64,000 nucleotides of DNA from DAISKN01 sp964553925. GTDB lineage: Bacteria; Acidobacteriota; Vicinamibacteria; Marinacidobacterales; SMYC01. The stretch covers positions 62,001 through 126,000 of the forward strand of contig CAZKNR010000472.1 of the NCBI GenBank assembly GCA_964553925.1. The letters run 5' to 3'. Of the stretch, positions 8,133 to 17,151 are shown one piece after another. Below the pieces are notes generated by a model that was not told the origin of the DNA, ran no database searches, and was given only the letters and a program-made list of their open reading frames with translations. Numbering within the stretch: the stretch's first letter is position 1; each line of letters starts with the position of its first letter. Position numbers and translations under genes: made by a program.

Positions 8133-8383
8133 AGTGAGCTCCCTTCCTTGAAGCCGATCCCCAGGACGTGAACCTCACGCCGTGAAGCGTCGACACGATA
8201 GAACACTCGAAAGCGGTTTCCAGGTCCGAATCTCAGTTCCCACGCGCTCCCCAGAACCGTCGGTCCCGTCAGAGGCTTCCGGTTCCTGGTTTCCCGCGCC
8301 GGCTCAAAGCTCAACTGCTCCTGGATAGTGTCCCGAATCAGCGGGTAGAACCTCGGTTCGATGCTCTCGAGGTGAGTCATCAC
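8102..8383 (-). CDS. RelE/HigB-like mRNA interferase toxin
   Basis: A 93-residue basic protein with a RelE-fold C-terminal half: LTGPTVLGSAWELRFGPGNRFRVFYRVD, then REVHVLGIGFKEGSSLFIGG. This matches the beta-strand core (W-ELR-R-YRVFYR-D) of RelE/YoeB/HigB-like proteins. The gene is first in the operon, followed by a Phd/YefM antitoxin (ATGA overlap at 8102-8105) and DUF2283. This toxin-first order is typical of HigBA-like systems but unusual for Phd/YefM partners. Either Met-1 or Met-2 could be the start. Catalysis is inferred from fold similarity only. Confidence 0.75.
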   Translation of the reverse strand: MMTHLESIEPRFYPLIRDTIQEQLSFEPARETRNRKPLTGPTVLGSAWELRFGPGNRFRVFYRVDASRREVHVLGIGFKEGSSLFIGGLRVKL

Positions 8384-8389
8384 CTCTCG

Positions 8390-8456
8390 CGCCTATGAGA
8401 GTGTGGTCGATCCGGTTCGCCTCGAGCACAGCGACGACGTCGCGGAGAAGGCTCAC
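8390..8456 (-). pseudogene. N-terminal stub of a nucleotidyltransferase-like protein
   Basis: From a GTG at 8456, which overlaps the stop of the preceding gene as GTGA, the minus strand reads VSLLRDVVAVLEANRIDHTLIGA. This is the start of MNT/AbiEii-type nucleotidyltransferases (LLREVVAVLEAAGIPHALIGA). Homology stops at that Ala, just before the GGxAxxxxG and DxD motifs, where the toxin gene begins at 8383. The toxin-antitoxin island therefore seems to have cut this gene. Confidence 0.5.
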
Positions 8457-8674
8457 TCGATGATGTCGAGCATGACTCGCGAAGACCGGCGGCCTGCCTG
8501 GCTCCCGCGTTCGAGGCGGCGCCGCGCTTCGTCACGATCGAGTCGGTGGGCGGCCGCATGGCTGTCGATCGCGCGGTCGCCCAGAGCGAGAGCCTCGGCC
8601 AGCCGCTCGGCAGGCGTCATCTTTCGGAGCCGCTCGAGGCTCTCGAGTCGCAGCCGATCGGCAACAGTGCTCAT
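8453..8674 (-). CDS. Small conserved protein of a nucleotidyltransferase pair
   Basis: A 73-residue protein starting at ATG 8674. It is mainly charged helices (LRLESLERLRKMTPAERLAE then ALALGDRAIDSHAAAHRLDR and DEARRRLERG), ending in SRVMLDIIE. It has no catalytic signature. It overlaps by four bases a truncated nucleotidyltransferase start; small helical proteins often precede such genes and may act as their partner or antitoxin. A TATACT box ends six bases before the ATG with no ribosome-binding site, so a leaderless mRNA is likely. An upstream in-frame ATG at 8734 exists but would place this box inside the coding region. Confidence 0.55.
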   Translation of the reverse strand: MSTVADRLRLESLERLRKMTPAERLAEALALGDRAIDSHAAAHRLDRDEARRRLERGSQAGRRSSRVMLDIIE

Positions 8675-8730
8675 AGAGTGAGTATAAACGAGGTTGGTCG
8701 AATAGTCCGGGTGGGCCCAGGGCGTATCCT

Positions 8731-10851
8731 TCATCGCTCGCCAAGGATGCTCCGCAACTCGGGCTGCTCGGGCTGGATCTGGAGCGAGCGTTTCAGCAAA
8801 GCTTGGCCCTTTGCCGCTTGTCCCGCCTCGACATAGGCGTAGCCGAGGCTGTTCAAGACCAGAGTCGACTCCGGGGATAGTGCGAGCGCTTTCTCGAAAA
8901 GCGAAATTGCCTCCTGCAACTTCCCCGCCAGAGCTCGGGTTTGGCCGAGCCCGAGGTGCAGCCCCGCGGCCTGGGGACGCATTACGAGAGACTCGCGGAA
9001 GAGCTCTTCCGCCTCCTCGAGCCGTCTCTGGGTCAAGAGCAGGTTCCCGAGCTGCACTCTCGGCTCTTCCTCTGCCGGCGCGGCCTCGATCGCCGCGCGA
9101 AAAAGCTTCTCGGCATACGGCATCGACCCGCTCATCATCGCGATCTTCCCCTGAAGCAGAAGCACCGAGGGCGCCTTGCCGTCTCTTTCGGCCGCTTTCC
9201 TGAACGCCGCCTCCACCTCGGAGCGGGATCGCGCGAGGAGGTGGAGCTGCGCGAGCTCCACCCAGGGCTCGGGCGAAGCGTCATCGATCGAGGCGGCCCG
9301 CTCGAGAGCGAGCCTCGCTTCCGCGCCGCGTCCCAGGCGAAGGAGACTCTTGCCGAGAATGAGAGTGCCGTCGAAGTCCGAGGGCTCGCGCGCGAGGATC
9401 CCACCGCACTGTTCCACGGCCGCGGCGTAGCGGCCCCGTTCGAAGTACGCGAGGGCGAGGTACGTTCGGGCCAGGAGGAGGTCCGGCTCCGCGCGCACCG
9501 CGCCTTCGAGAACCTCGATGGCCCGGTCCATCTCTCCCCGCGCGACGAGATCCATTCCGCTTCGTATCCCCTCCCACACATGGAGGCGGCTCTTGGGATC
9601 CGGCCGGGACCCCGAAGGCGTATCGATGATTTCGGAGCTCAGATAGCCGAGGCTTCGAAGCATGGCTCGAGTTTTGGGATCGAGGACCTGCTCGGCCGGG
9701 CCCGTACCGGCGGTACTGTCTTCAAACCGATCGAGATCCGAAACTAGCTCGCGAAGTTTGCCGGGGTTCACCGACGCGAGGTTTCGGTTCTCTCCCGGGT
9801 CGGTCTCGATCTCGTATAACTCGGGCTCGGGCGCTTCGATGTATTTCCATCCGCCGACCCGCAAGCTCCGGAGCTCGCTCCAGCCCAGATTCAAGCGAGG
9901 AAAATACGTTTCGGCGTAGGACGGCTTCGGCGGAAGCGGCTTTCCCTCGAGCGCGGGAACGAGACTCCGTCCCTGGCATCGGCCGCAGCCCTCGTTCATT
10001 CCCACGAGATCCAGGATCGTCGGCACGATGTCGACGGAGCCCGCCGAGTCCTCCACCACCGTTCCCGCGGCGACACCCGGGCCGCGCAGCAACCAGGGAA
10101 CTCGCAGAGTGCTGTCGTAGACGAAGAGTGAGTGAGTCCTCTCGCCGTGCTCGCCGAGCCCTTCCCCATGATCGGCGGTTACGGCGACGAAGGTGTCTCG
10201 GGAAACCGCGGCGAGCAGCTCTTTCAGCGTGGCGTCGACGTAGGCGACTTCTCCCTCGTAGTCGTCGGGGAACGGATCCGGAGGATCGTAAGGTGCGTGG
10301 GGATCGAAGAGGTGAACCCAGACGAAGTAGAGGTTCTCACCCCGTCCGGCGATCCAGCTTCGGGCGGGGGCCACGACTTCGGAAGCCCGTCTCTCGGAGA
10401 AGGAGACTCTAGAGCGCGAGCGGCCCAGGGAATCGTCGTAGAGGTCGAAGCCTTGATCGAGTCCGAATCGGGAGTCCACCGGAAACCCACCGACGAACGC
10501 CGCCGTCGAGTACCCGGCGCCCTTCAGGATCTCCGCGACGGTTTCCATCTCGGCCGGGAGCCGGAAGCGGCCGTTGTCCCGCACCCCATGGTTCGTAGGG
10601 TAGGTCCCGGTCAGGATCGAGCTATGAGAGGGAAGCGTGAGGGGGCTCTGAGCGAAGACGCTCTGGAATCGCGCTCCCTCCCGTGCGAGGGCGTCCAGGG
10701 AAGGGGTTGCGACCTTGCCTCCATAGGCTCCTAGCCGGTCCGCGCGAAGGGTATCGATGGTCACGAGAACGATGCTTCGGGGCTCGTGGGAGCCGCCGGG
10801 AGTGCAGCTCGCGAGTAAGAGCAGGGTCGCGATGCCCCATCGCCCCCTCAT
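8731..10851 (-). CDS. Sulfatase-like (alkaline phosphatase superfamily) lipoprotein with C-terminal TPRs
   Basis: A 706-residue protein with a lipoprotein signal (LLLLASCTPG, Cys at about 16). The N-terminal half is a sulfatase/phosphodiesterase domain: VTIDTLRADRLGAYGG (metal-binding Asp), SPLTLPSHSSILTGTYPT, VHLFDPHAPYDPP and VTADHGEGLGEHGE (metal-binding Asp-His). At the usual formylglycine site (Cys/Ser-x-Pro-x-Arg) this protein has Thr-Leu-Pro-Ser-His, so it is unlikely to be a classical sulfatase; Thr could be a nucleophile as in phosphoethanolamine transferases. From about residue 430 there are seven or so TPR-like repeats. It is last in the minus-strand GWxTD/TPR operon, with an ATGA overlap (10848-10851) with the TPR gene. 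It is a paralogue of the gene at 14654-16969. Confidence 0.88.
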   Translation of the reverse strand: MRGRWGIATLLLLASCTPGGSHEPRSIVLVTIDTLRADRLGAYGGKVATPSLDALAREGARFQSVFAQSPLTLPSHSSILTGTYPTNHGVRDNGRFRLPAEMETVAEILKGAGYSTAAFVGGFPVDSRFGLDQGFDLYDDSLGRSRSRVSFSERRASEVVAPARSWIAGRGENLYFVWVHLFDPHAPYDPPDPFPDDYEGEVAYVDATLKELLAAVSRDTFVAVTADHGEGLGEHGERTHSLFVYDSTLRVPWLLRGPGVAAGTVVEDSAGSVDIVPTILDLVGMNEGCGRCQGRSLVPALEGKPLPPKPSYAETYFPRLNLGWSELRSLRVGGWKYIEAPEPELYEIETDPGENRNLASVNPGKLRELVSDLDRFEDSTAGTGPAEQVLDPKTRAMLRSLGYLSSEIIDTPSGSRPDPKSRLHVWEGIRSGMDLVARGEMDRAIEVLEGAVRAEPDLLLARTYLALAYFERGRYAAAVEQCGGILAREPSDFDGTLILGKSLLRLGRGAEARLALERAASIDDASPEPWVELAQLHLLARSRSEVEAAFRKAAERDGKAPSVLLLQGKIAMMSGSMPYAEKLFRAAIEAAPAEEEPRVQLGNLLLTQRRLEEAEELFRESLVMRPQAAGLHLGLGQTRALAGKLQEAISLFEKALALSPESTLVLNSLGYAYVEAGQAAKGQALLKRSLQIQPEQPELRSILGER

Positions 10852-12596
10852 GGCTCACGCTTTTCGAGACGCTCGTACGCGTGCTCGTGCTCCAGAGCCT
10901 CGGCATCGCGGCCGAGCTCCCGCAACGCCTGGGCGAGGTTCAAATGGGCCGACGCGTAATCGGGATCGAGACGGACCGCCTCCTCGAACAATGAGACCGC
11001 TCGATCGAGCTCGCCCCGCTGCGAATAGAGGACCCCGAGTCCGTTTCGGGGAAGCGCGAGCTCGGCGTCCGAAGAGATAGCTCTCTCGAAGGCGGCCACC
11101 GACTCGTCCGCTCGGCCGGTTCTCGACAAGATGACGCCGAGGTCGCTCCACGCGAGAGCGTTCCCCTGCGAAATCTCGATGCTGCGGCGCAGTTGGGCCT
11201 CCGCCTCCGGCAGATTTCCTTTCGCGAGGGAGATCGACGCGCGTAAATGGAGGGCCGCGGCGTCGTCCGGTGCGAGGAAAAGCGCTTTCGAGGCCGCCGC
11301 CTCCGCCTCCTCGAGCTTTCCCGCTTCGAGGAGGAGCTCGCCCGCGGCCATGTGGAGGGCGGGCTCGTTCGGCTGGAGCTGCCCAGCACGGGAGACGATC
11401 TCGAGCGCATCGGCGCTTCGGCCCTGACGCCGATACAGCTTTCCCAGCTCGAAAAGACTCGCCACATTGTCCGGTGCGATCCGGGTCGCATGCTCGAAGC
11501 GCTCGACTTCCTCTTGAATCTTGCTCAGCTCCTGGAAGCGCGCGAGCGCCGCCTGCGCTTCGTCCGCTTTCCCCTGCCGGGCGAGGAGGCGGCCGAGCTG
11601 ATAGTAGGCGTCGACGAGGTACGGGGCCTCCGCGATCGCGAGACGACAGTGCTCGACGGCCCGGTCGATCTCGCCCGAGGCGGTGTAGAGCCGCGCGAGC
11701 TCGTTGTGGGCGTCCACCCGGACGCTCGGCTCGGAGAGCGCCGACTCCAGAGACCGAACCGCCGCTTCACGCTCACCGAGCTTGGAGAGCGTAGTCCCGA
11801 GCTGGAACTGCGCGAAGTGGTTCCCGGGCTCGAGCGCGAGAGCCTCTGCGAACCTCGACCGCGCCTCTTCGAACCGACCCGTGTTCAGCAAGCAGTAACC
11901 CAGGTCGACGAGGATGGAAGCCGTCGACTCCCCCGCTTCCACGATCCTTCGGAGCTCCTCAGCGCCTTCCTTGAAGGCGCCGCGCTTGAGCTGAGCGCGC
12001 GCGAGCGCCTTGCGAACGGGGATGCCCTCCGCCCCGGCCGCAATCACCTGCTCGAAAGCCGACGCCGCCTCCTGGTAAAGACCGAGATCCGAGAGCACCG
12101 TTCCCAGTCGAAACGACGACTGAACGTTCCCGGGATGGAGATCGAGCGCTTTCTGGAGCGCCTGTCGGGCTTCGCTGAGGTTCCCGCTCTCGTGACAAGC
12201 CACCCCCAGGAGGTGGTAGGCCGAGGCGTCTTTCGGCTCGAGTGCTACGAGCTTGCGAAACTCCTCCGCCGCTTCCGCGTATCGCTTTTGCCCCAGCCGA
12301 AGGCGTCCGAGGTTGAAGCGCGCGGCACTGAGGCTCGGGTCAAGGGCCGCGGCGCTCTCGAACCGGGAGGCGGCCGCGGCGTCGTTTCCTAGCGCGAGCT
12401 CGGCCACTCCGCGCAGAAGGTACACCGGGGCAAGCGACTTGGGCGTCGCCGCGTCCGGGGATTCGGGCGCGAGCGGAGCCAGCAGGGAAAGGGCCTTTGC
12501 GGGTTGTCTCTGGTCGAGAGCTTCCTTCGCTTGCTGGAAGATCTCGCCCGCGGTCTGGGCCCAGACCAAGGCGGCCAGGAGCACGGGAAGGAGCAT
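10848..12596 (-). CDS. Exported TPR-repeat protein
   Basis: A 582-residue protein with a short signal peptide (LLPVLLAALVWAQ) followed almost entirely by tetratricopeptide repeats of about 34 residues. Recurrent blocks include AYHLLGVACHESGNLSEARQ, AWSDLGVILSRTGRADESVA and AHLNLAQALRELGRDAEALE. There is no catalytic domain, so a scaffold role in the periplasm or at a membrane is inferred. It lies between the GWxTD gene (five-base gap) and the sulfatase-TPR gene (four-base overlap), so the three products are probably made together and may form one complex. Confidence 0.85.
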   Translation of the reverse strand: MLLPVLLAALVWAQTAGEIFQQAKEALDQRQPAKALSLLAPLAPESPDAATPKSLAPVYLLRGVAELALGNDAAAASRFESAAALDPSLSAARFNLGRLRLGQKRYAEAAEEFRKLVALEPKDASAYHLLGVACHESGNLSEARQALQKALDLHPGNVQSSFRLGTVLSDLGLYQEAASAFEQVIAAGAEGIPVRKALARAQLKRGAFKEGAEELRRIVEAGESTASILVDLGYCLLNTGRFEEARSRFAEALALEPGNHFAQFQLGTTLSKLGEREAAVRSLESALSEPSVRVDAHNELARLYTASGEIDRAVEHCRLAIAEAPYLVDAYYQLGRLLARQGKADEAQAALARFQELSKIQEEVERFEHATRIAPDNVASLFELGKLYRRQGRSADALEIVSRAGQLQPNEPALHMAAGELLLEAGKLEEAEAAASKALFLAPDDAAALHLRASISLAKGNLPEAEAQLRRSIEISQGNALAWSDLGVILSRTGRADESVAAFERAISSDAELALPRNGLGVLYSQRGELDRAVSLFEEAVRLDPDYASAHLNLAQALRELGRDAEALEHEHAYERLEKREP

Positions 12597-12601
12597 CGTC
12601 G

Positions 12602-14632
12602 CTAGGGGGATCGCTTTACCTCTTCGAGGAACTCGACGACCTGCGGCTGGTCGGGGGCGAGCTCGAGAGAGCGGGTGAGCGTTGCGACCGCGGCATCGCG
12701 ATTTCCCATCGCGAACTCGGTCTCTCCGAGGGCATTGAGAATCCCCACGTCCTCGCCCCCGGATTCGAGCGCCTTCCGGTAGGCATCGACCGCTTCCGCG
12801 TACTTTCCGAGCCGGAACCGGGCGAGCCCGAGCAGGGCCAGAGCGTCCACGTTGCCACCCTCGCGGGCGACCGCTTCGAGCGCGGTCTTTTCCCCCTCTT
12901 CCGGATTCCCTCCCAGGATCTCGGCCCGGGCCTTGCCAAGCCGCGCGGCCTGGAAGTACGGCTCATAATCGAGCGCCACGCGAAAGAGCCGAAGAGCTTC
13001 GTCGTTACGTCCGGCGGCCAGGTAGTGCTGCGCTTTCCGGGAGTACTGCTCCGCGGGCCTGAACTCCGGCGGAAGGCCGACGGTGCTCAAGCGTCCCATC
13101 TCCTGGGCTGCCCCGACGTCGAAATCGAGGCGCGAGAGATCCGAGAACGAGCCGCCCTCTTCGCTCACGAGCGCTTCGAGCTGGTAGCTCCCTGGGGAAA
13201 GTGTGGGGCCGGACAGGACCTTGAGCACATCCACGGTGTCAGGCTTGGAAACTCGCGGGCGAAAACGGTTCGTCTCGTCGAGAACCGTCTCCTCTCCCCG
13301 CTTGAGGGTGAAGCGCACCGAGACCTGAGGATCGGCGGAAGCGGGCTTTTCCGGAAAGTAGACCTCCATGAAAGCGAGGAGCCGCTGCCCGGCCCCGAAG
13401 AGCTGCTTCGGCCTTGGGTAAAGGCGCAGGTGCCCGAATTGATGCGGAATCCCGTCCGTCCCCGACGCCCCGGCCTCATCGGCCTTGAAGGCGGAGACGA
13501 AGCTTGAAACAGCGGCCCGATCCGGCGGGAAGGCGGGAACGGCGACAACCCGCTCGACGATCCCGAGCCGTCGTCCCACGAAGTCCCGGATATAGAGCTC
13601 GAGGTGGTATCGCCCCGGAAGGAGCTCGACTTTGCGCTGGAAGAGGATGGGATAGCGTCGCGCGGTCTCCCAGTCCGCCTCGGCGATCTCGATCTCGAGC
13701 GAATCGCGAAACTCCTCTAGCACCTCGCCGCTCTCGACGTGGGTAAAGGTGCCCATGAGGTCGTAGCGTCCGAGCATCCTCTTGTCGTACTGGTTTACGC
13801 GGAGGTTCTCGGCAGCGATCTCGAGCGCGAGGTGGACCTCGGAGAAGCCATCCCCACCCCTGAAATAGTCGACGTTGAAGTCCACCGGGAGCTCTCCCCC
13901 GAAGCTCGCTTCCGCGGTGACCGTGGCCCTCAAGTTCTTGCGAGTTTTCTCGAAGACGAATCCTGGAGTCCGGAGATCGGAGAGGACGGCCTCGGAGGAA
14001 AGCATGTTCTGGCCGGGCCCCACGCTCTCGGCAGCCTTGATGATATCGACGTCCCAGTTCTGCCGGGCGCTGAACGGCACCCGGTTACCGAAGCCGATCA
14101 TCCCCCGCTTTGCCGGGTCGGCGATGAGCGATTTCATCCCGTCGAACGCCGGACTGAAGAGTCGATACTCACCGGCGCCGTTCCTCTTGAAGAAGATGAG
14201 CTGAAGCGCGTTGGGAAAAAGCGGAATGTCGAGGTTGTAGTAGTACCAGATCTCGAGCGGTAAGAGGTCGGTGTTGTTGGGATAGGACATGACGTCCTGG
14301 GGCTCGCCGAGGGTGATGTACATCCTCCCCCGCTCGGTCATCCAGCCCACGCGCGACTCGCGATACTTGTCGTTGGCCTCGCGGATGCGCTTGAAGTGCT
14401 CCTCACGGAACTCGTTCACGAAGGTCTCGGGGACGGGATCCCGAACCTGCCAGAACCTCTCGATGAACTCGTCGCGCTCGGCTGTGGTCGCAAGCGCGAG
14501 GAAGCCCTCGCGCTCGGAGTCCGTCATGATGTAGGCCGCTTCCTCGTCAAGAAAGCGGCGGTGCTCCTTGGAAAGATCGGGCTCCGCGGCGAGGATGAAG
14601 AGGAAAGCGAGGCCGAGCATCGCCTCCATCAT
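12602..14632 (-). CDS. GWxTD-domain protein with C-terminal TPRs
   Basis: A 676-residue protein starting at ATG 14632; an internal ATG at 14620 directly before the signal sequence LGLAFLFILAAEPD is also possible. Residues about 25-180 carry the GWxTD domain: ERFWQVRDPVPETFVNEFRE, then the motif GWMTERGRMYITLGEP. The GWxTD domain is typical of Acidobacteriota and Bacteroidota, and its role is unknown. The middle is beta-rich with GRYHLELYIRD and PGSYQLEALVSE segments, and residues from about 530 are TPRs. It is the first gene of the minus-strand operon. Its start is only 21 bases from the divergent sulfatase-TPR gene, so the two promoters must overlap the coding starts. Confidence 0.88.
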   Translation of the reverse strand: MMEAMLGLAFLFILAAEPDLSKEHRRFLDEEAAYIMTDSEREGFLALATTAERDEFIERFWQVRDPVPETFVNEFREEHFKRIREANDKYRESRVGWMTERGRMYITLGEPQDVMSYPNNTDLLPLEIWYYYNLDIPLFPNALQLIFFKRNGAGEYRLFSPAFDGMKSLIADPAKRGMIGFGNRVPFSARQNWDVDIIKAAESVGPGQNMLSSEAVLSDLRTPGFVFEKTRKNLRATVTAEASFGGELPVDFNVDYFRGGDGFSEVHLALEIAAENLRVNQYDKRMLGRYDLMGTFTHVESGEVLEEFRDSLEIEIAEADWETARRYPILFQRKVELLPGRYHLELYIRDFVGRRLGIVERVVAVPAFPPDRAAVSSFVSAFKADEAGASGTDGIPHQFGHLRLYPRPKQLFGAGQRLLAFMEVYFPEKPASADPQVSVRFTLKRGEETVLDETNRFRPRVSKPDTVDVLKVLSGPTLSPGSYQLEALVSEEGGSFSDLSRLDFDVGAAQEMGRLSTVGLPPEFRPAEQYSRKAQHYLAAGRNDEALRLFRVALDYEPYFQAARLGKARAEILGGNPEEGEKTALEAVAREGGNVDALALLGLARFRLGKYAEAVDAYRKALESGGEDVGILNALGETEFAMGNRDAAVATLTRSLELAPDQPQVVEFLEEVKRSP

Positions 14633-14653
14633 ACTTCAAGAGCGTGGGTTAAC

Positions 14654-16969
14654 ATGTTCCGCATGAGCCGCGGAACCCTGCTTCTGGCTCTCGCCGTCAT
14701 GGCTGGCTGCGGCGGCGTCCGGCCCCGCGCCGGCCAGAACCTCCTCATCATCACCATCGACACACTGCGAGCGGACCGATTGGGTGCCTACGGTTATCGC
14801 CAGGCGAGAACTCCCCACCTCGACGAATTGGCCTCCGAGGGCGTGGTCTTCGAGGAGGCGGTAGCGCAGGTCCCCGTCACTCTCCCCTCGCACGCGAGCC
14901 TCTTCACCGGGCTCGTTCCGCCAACCCATGGGGTTCGCGACAACACGTACTTTCGACTCGACCTCGAGGCCCGAACCCTGGCGGAGGTCCTGAAGGCGCA
15001 GGGCTACGAGACCGCGGCCTTCGTTTCCGCTTTCGTCCTCGATAGCTCCTTCGGCCTCGACCAGGGGTTCGACGTCTACGACGACGAGGTCGCCGGCGAG
15101 GCCGAGACCGCGGGCACCGTCGCCGAGCGCCGGGGAGAGCTCGTCACCCGGTCTTTCGAGTCCTGGCTCGCGCAGCGATCTTCCGACTCGCCGTTCTTCG
15201 CCTGGCTTCACTTTTTCGATCCCCACCTGCCCTACGCTCCTCCCTCGCCCTACCCGGCCGGTTACGACGGAGAGATCGCCTACGTGGATGCCCAGGTGGG
15301 AAGGGTGCTCGAGACGCTCGAGGCCAAGGGGCTGGGAAAGGACACGCTCGTGGTCGTCACCTCGGACCACGGCGAGTCCCTGGGCGAGCACGGGGAGAAG
15401 AGCCATGGGTTTTTCGTTTACGACGCCACTCTGCGCGTGCCCTTGATCCTGAAGAGCCCCGCATCGTTTCCCGCCGGCGAACGGATCGCGACGCCGGTGC
15501 GCACCATCGACGTCTTTCCCACGATCCTCGAGGCGCTCGAGGTTCCCGTTCCCGAGGACACTCAGGGACGAAGTCTCATGCCGCTCCTCGCGGGCGAGAC
15601 CACCGAAGACCCTCCTGCCTATGCGGAGTGCTACGTCTCCGAGCTCAACTTCCGCTGGGCTCCCCTGGTAGCCCTTCGCGAGGGAGGCTACAAATACATC
15701 GAGGCTCCACGCCCGGAGCTGTACGATCTGAGCGCGGATCCCGGCGAGACGCAAAACCTCTTCGACGCGGACCCCGAGCGAGCGCGGCAGATGAGATCGA
15801 GGCTCGCGGATCTCGTAGCGGCGCTGCCGGCGTCGCTCTCGTCGAGAAACCAGCCCGACGCCGAGACCATCGCGCGCCTGCGATCTCTCGGGTATGCCGC
15901 CGCGGGCGGAGAAAAGGCGCCCGACGGCAAGTCGCTTCCGGATCCCAAAGACCGGCTTCACCTCTGGACCCGTCTCGAGGAAGTGATCCTTCACCAGGGA
16001 GCGGGCGACCTGCCGAAGGCCATCGCAACCGCGCTCGAGGTGCTCGAGGAGGACCCGACGAATCTTCTCGCGCTCGAGCTTCTCGCGAACGCTCGCTCGA
16101 GATCGGGAGAGCGCGACCAGGCGATCGAGATCTACCGTCGCATCCTCGAGATCGACGCGAGCCGGCCCCTGAGCCACCTGCTCTTCGGAAACCTCCTTTG
16201 GCAGTCCGGCGATCTCGAGGGCGCGGAAGCGAGCTTCCAGGCCGCGCTCGAGCGCGATCCGGACTTCGCCCGCGCCCACCGCCGACTGGGAGAGCTCTAC
16301 TTCACCCGCGGCGAGACCGAGAAAGCGCTCGCGAGCCTCAGCCGTGCGGCCGATCTCGCGGAGGAAGACGTCTTGACCCGCCTCGGCATCGCGAGAAGCT
16401 TGAAAGCGTCCGGCGATATGGCGTCGGCGATGAAGGAGCTCGAGACCCTCAAGATCCGGAATCCCGAGAACCCCGAGGTCCTCGCGGAGTACGCAGGAAC
16501 CATGGCGCAGCAGGGGGAAGTCGATCGCGCCCTCTCACTTCTCGCGGCCGGTCCCGACCACCACGATATCCACTACACCGCGAGCGTCATTCTCCGCTCG
16601 CGGGATCGGATGCCGGAAGCTCTGGCCGAGCTCGAGAGAGCTCTCGCGCTCGAGCCGGGCTCGGCCGTCGCCCTCCACGACCGCGGGGTCATCCTCTCGC
16701 GGATGGGGAAGCTCCCCGAGGCGATCGCCTCCCTCTCGAAGGCGCTTGAAAGCCTCGACACGCCGTCCACCCGAAACGCGCTCGGAACCGCTCTATGCCG
16801 GATGGATCGCTGTGCCGAGGCGATCCCCCACTTCGAGAGAGCCGTCGTGCAGGCACCGTCCTTCGTCGAAGCGCTCGAGAACCTGGCCCAGGCCTACTTG
16901 CTCGCCGGAAGAGGTCGCGAGGCGAACGAGACGCGGCAACGCGCGGAGGTGCTGAAAGCACCTGGCTAA
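14654..16969 (+). CDS. Second sulfatase-like lipoprotein with C-terminal TPRs
   Basis: A 771-residue protein starting at ATG 14654 (or 14663). The signal LLLALAVMAGCGG ends in a lipobox Cys. The phosphatase-superfamily domain repeats the pattern of its paralogue: TIDTLRADRLGAYGY, VPVTLPSHASLFTGLVPPTH, LHFFDPHLPYAPP and VTSDHGESLGEHGE. Again Thr-Leu-Pro-Ser-His replaces the formylglycine motif. Beyond about residue 440 are roughly nine TPRs. It is transcribed divergently from the GWxTD operon, with a 21-base gap. The two sulfatase-TPR genes bracket the GWxTD and TPR genes, so all four probably belong to one envelope process, perhaps modification of a surface glycan or lipid; this is inference. 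Confidence 0.88.
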   Translation: MFRMSRGTLLLALAVMAGCGGVRPRAGQNLLIITIDTLRADRLGAYGYRQARTPHLDELASEGVVFEEAVAQVPVTLPSHASLFTGLVPPTHGVRDNTYFRLDLEARTLAEVLKAQGYETAAFVSAFVLDSSFGLDQGFDVYDDEVAGEAETAGTVAERRGELVTRSFESWLAQRSSDSPFFAWLHFFDPHLPYAPPSPYPAGYDGEIAYVDAQVGRVLETLEAKGLGKDTLVVVTSDHGESLGEHGEKSHGFFVYDATLRVPLILKSPASFPAGERIATPVRTIDVFPTILEALEVPVPEDTQGRSLMPLLAGETTEDPPAYAECYVSELNFRWAPLVALREGGYKYIEAPRPELYDLSADPGETQNLFDADPERARQMRSRLADLVAALPASLSSRNQPDAETIARLRSLGYAAAGGEKAPDGKSLPDPKDRLHLWTRLEEVILHQGAGDLPKAIATALEVLEEDPTNLLALELLANARSRSGERDQAIEIYRRILEIDASRPLSHLLFGNLLWQSGDLEGAEASFQAALERDPDFARAHRRLGELYFTRGETEKALASLSRAADLAEEDVLTRLGIARSLKASGDMASAMKELETLKIRNPENPEVLAEYAGTMAQQGEVDRALSLLAAGPDHHDIHYTASVILRSRDRMPEALAELERALALEPGSAVALHDRGVILSRMGKLPEAIASLSKALESLDTPSTRNALGTALCRMDRCAEAIPHFERAVVQAPSFVEALENLAQAYLLAGRGREANETRQRAEVLKAPG

Positions 16970-17151
16970 GCTCGCCACGCGATTCGTCGATATTTCACCG
17001 CTCGCGCGAGCTGTCCTGACGGGCTAGCCTGGACCCGCCCTCCTGTTGGCCTGACTACCGGTCGGGGGCGACAGGAACGAGAAGTTTGGTCAAGGCCTAT
17101 AGCCTCGCTTTGTCCCTGTTTGATTACGTGTGGCGTAATACTAGATGGGAC

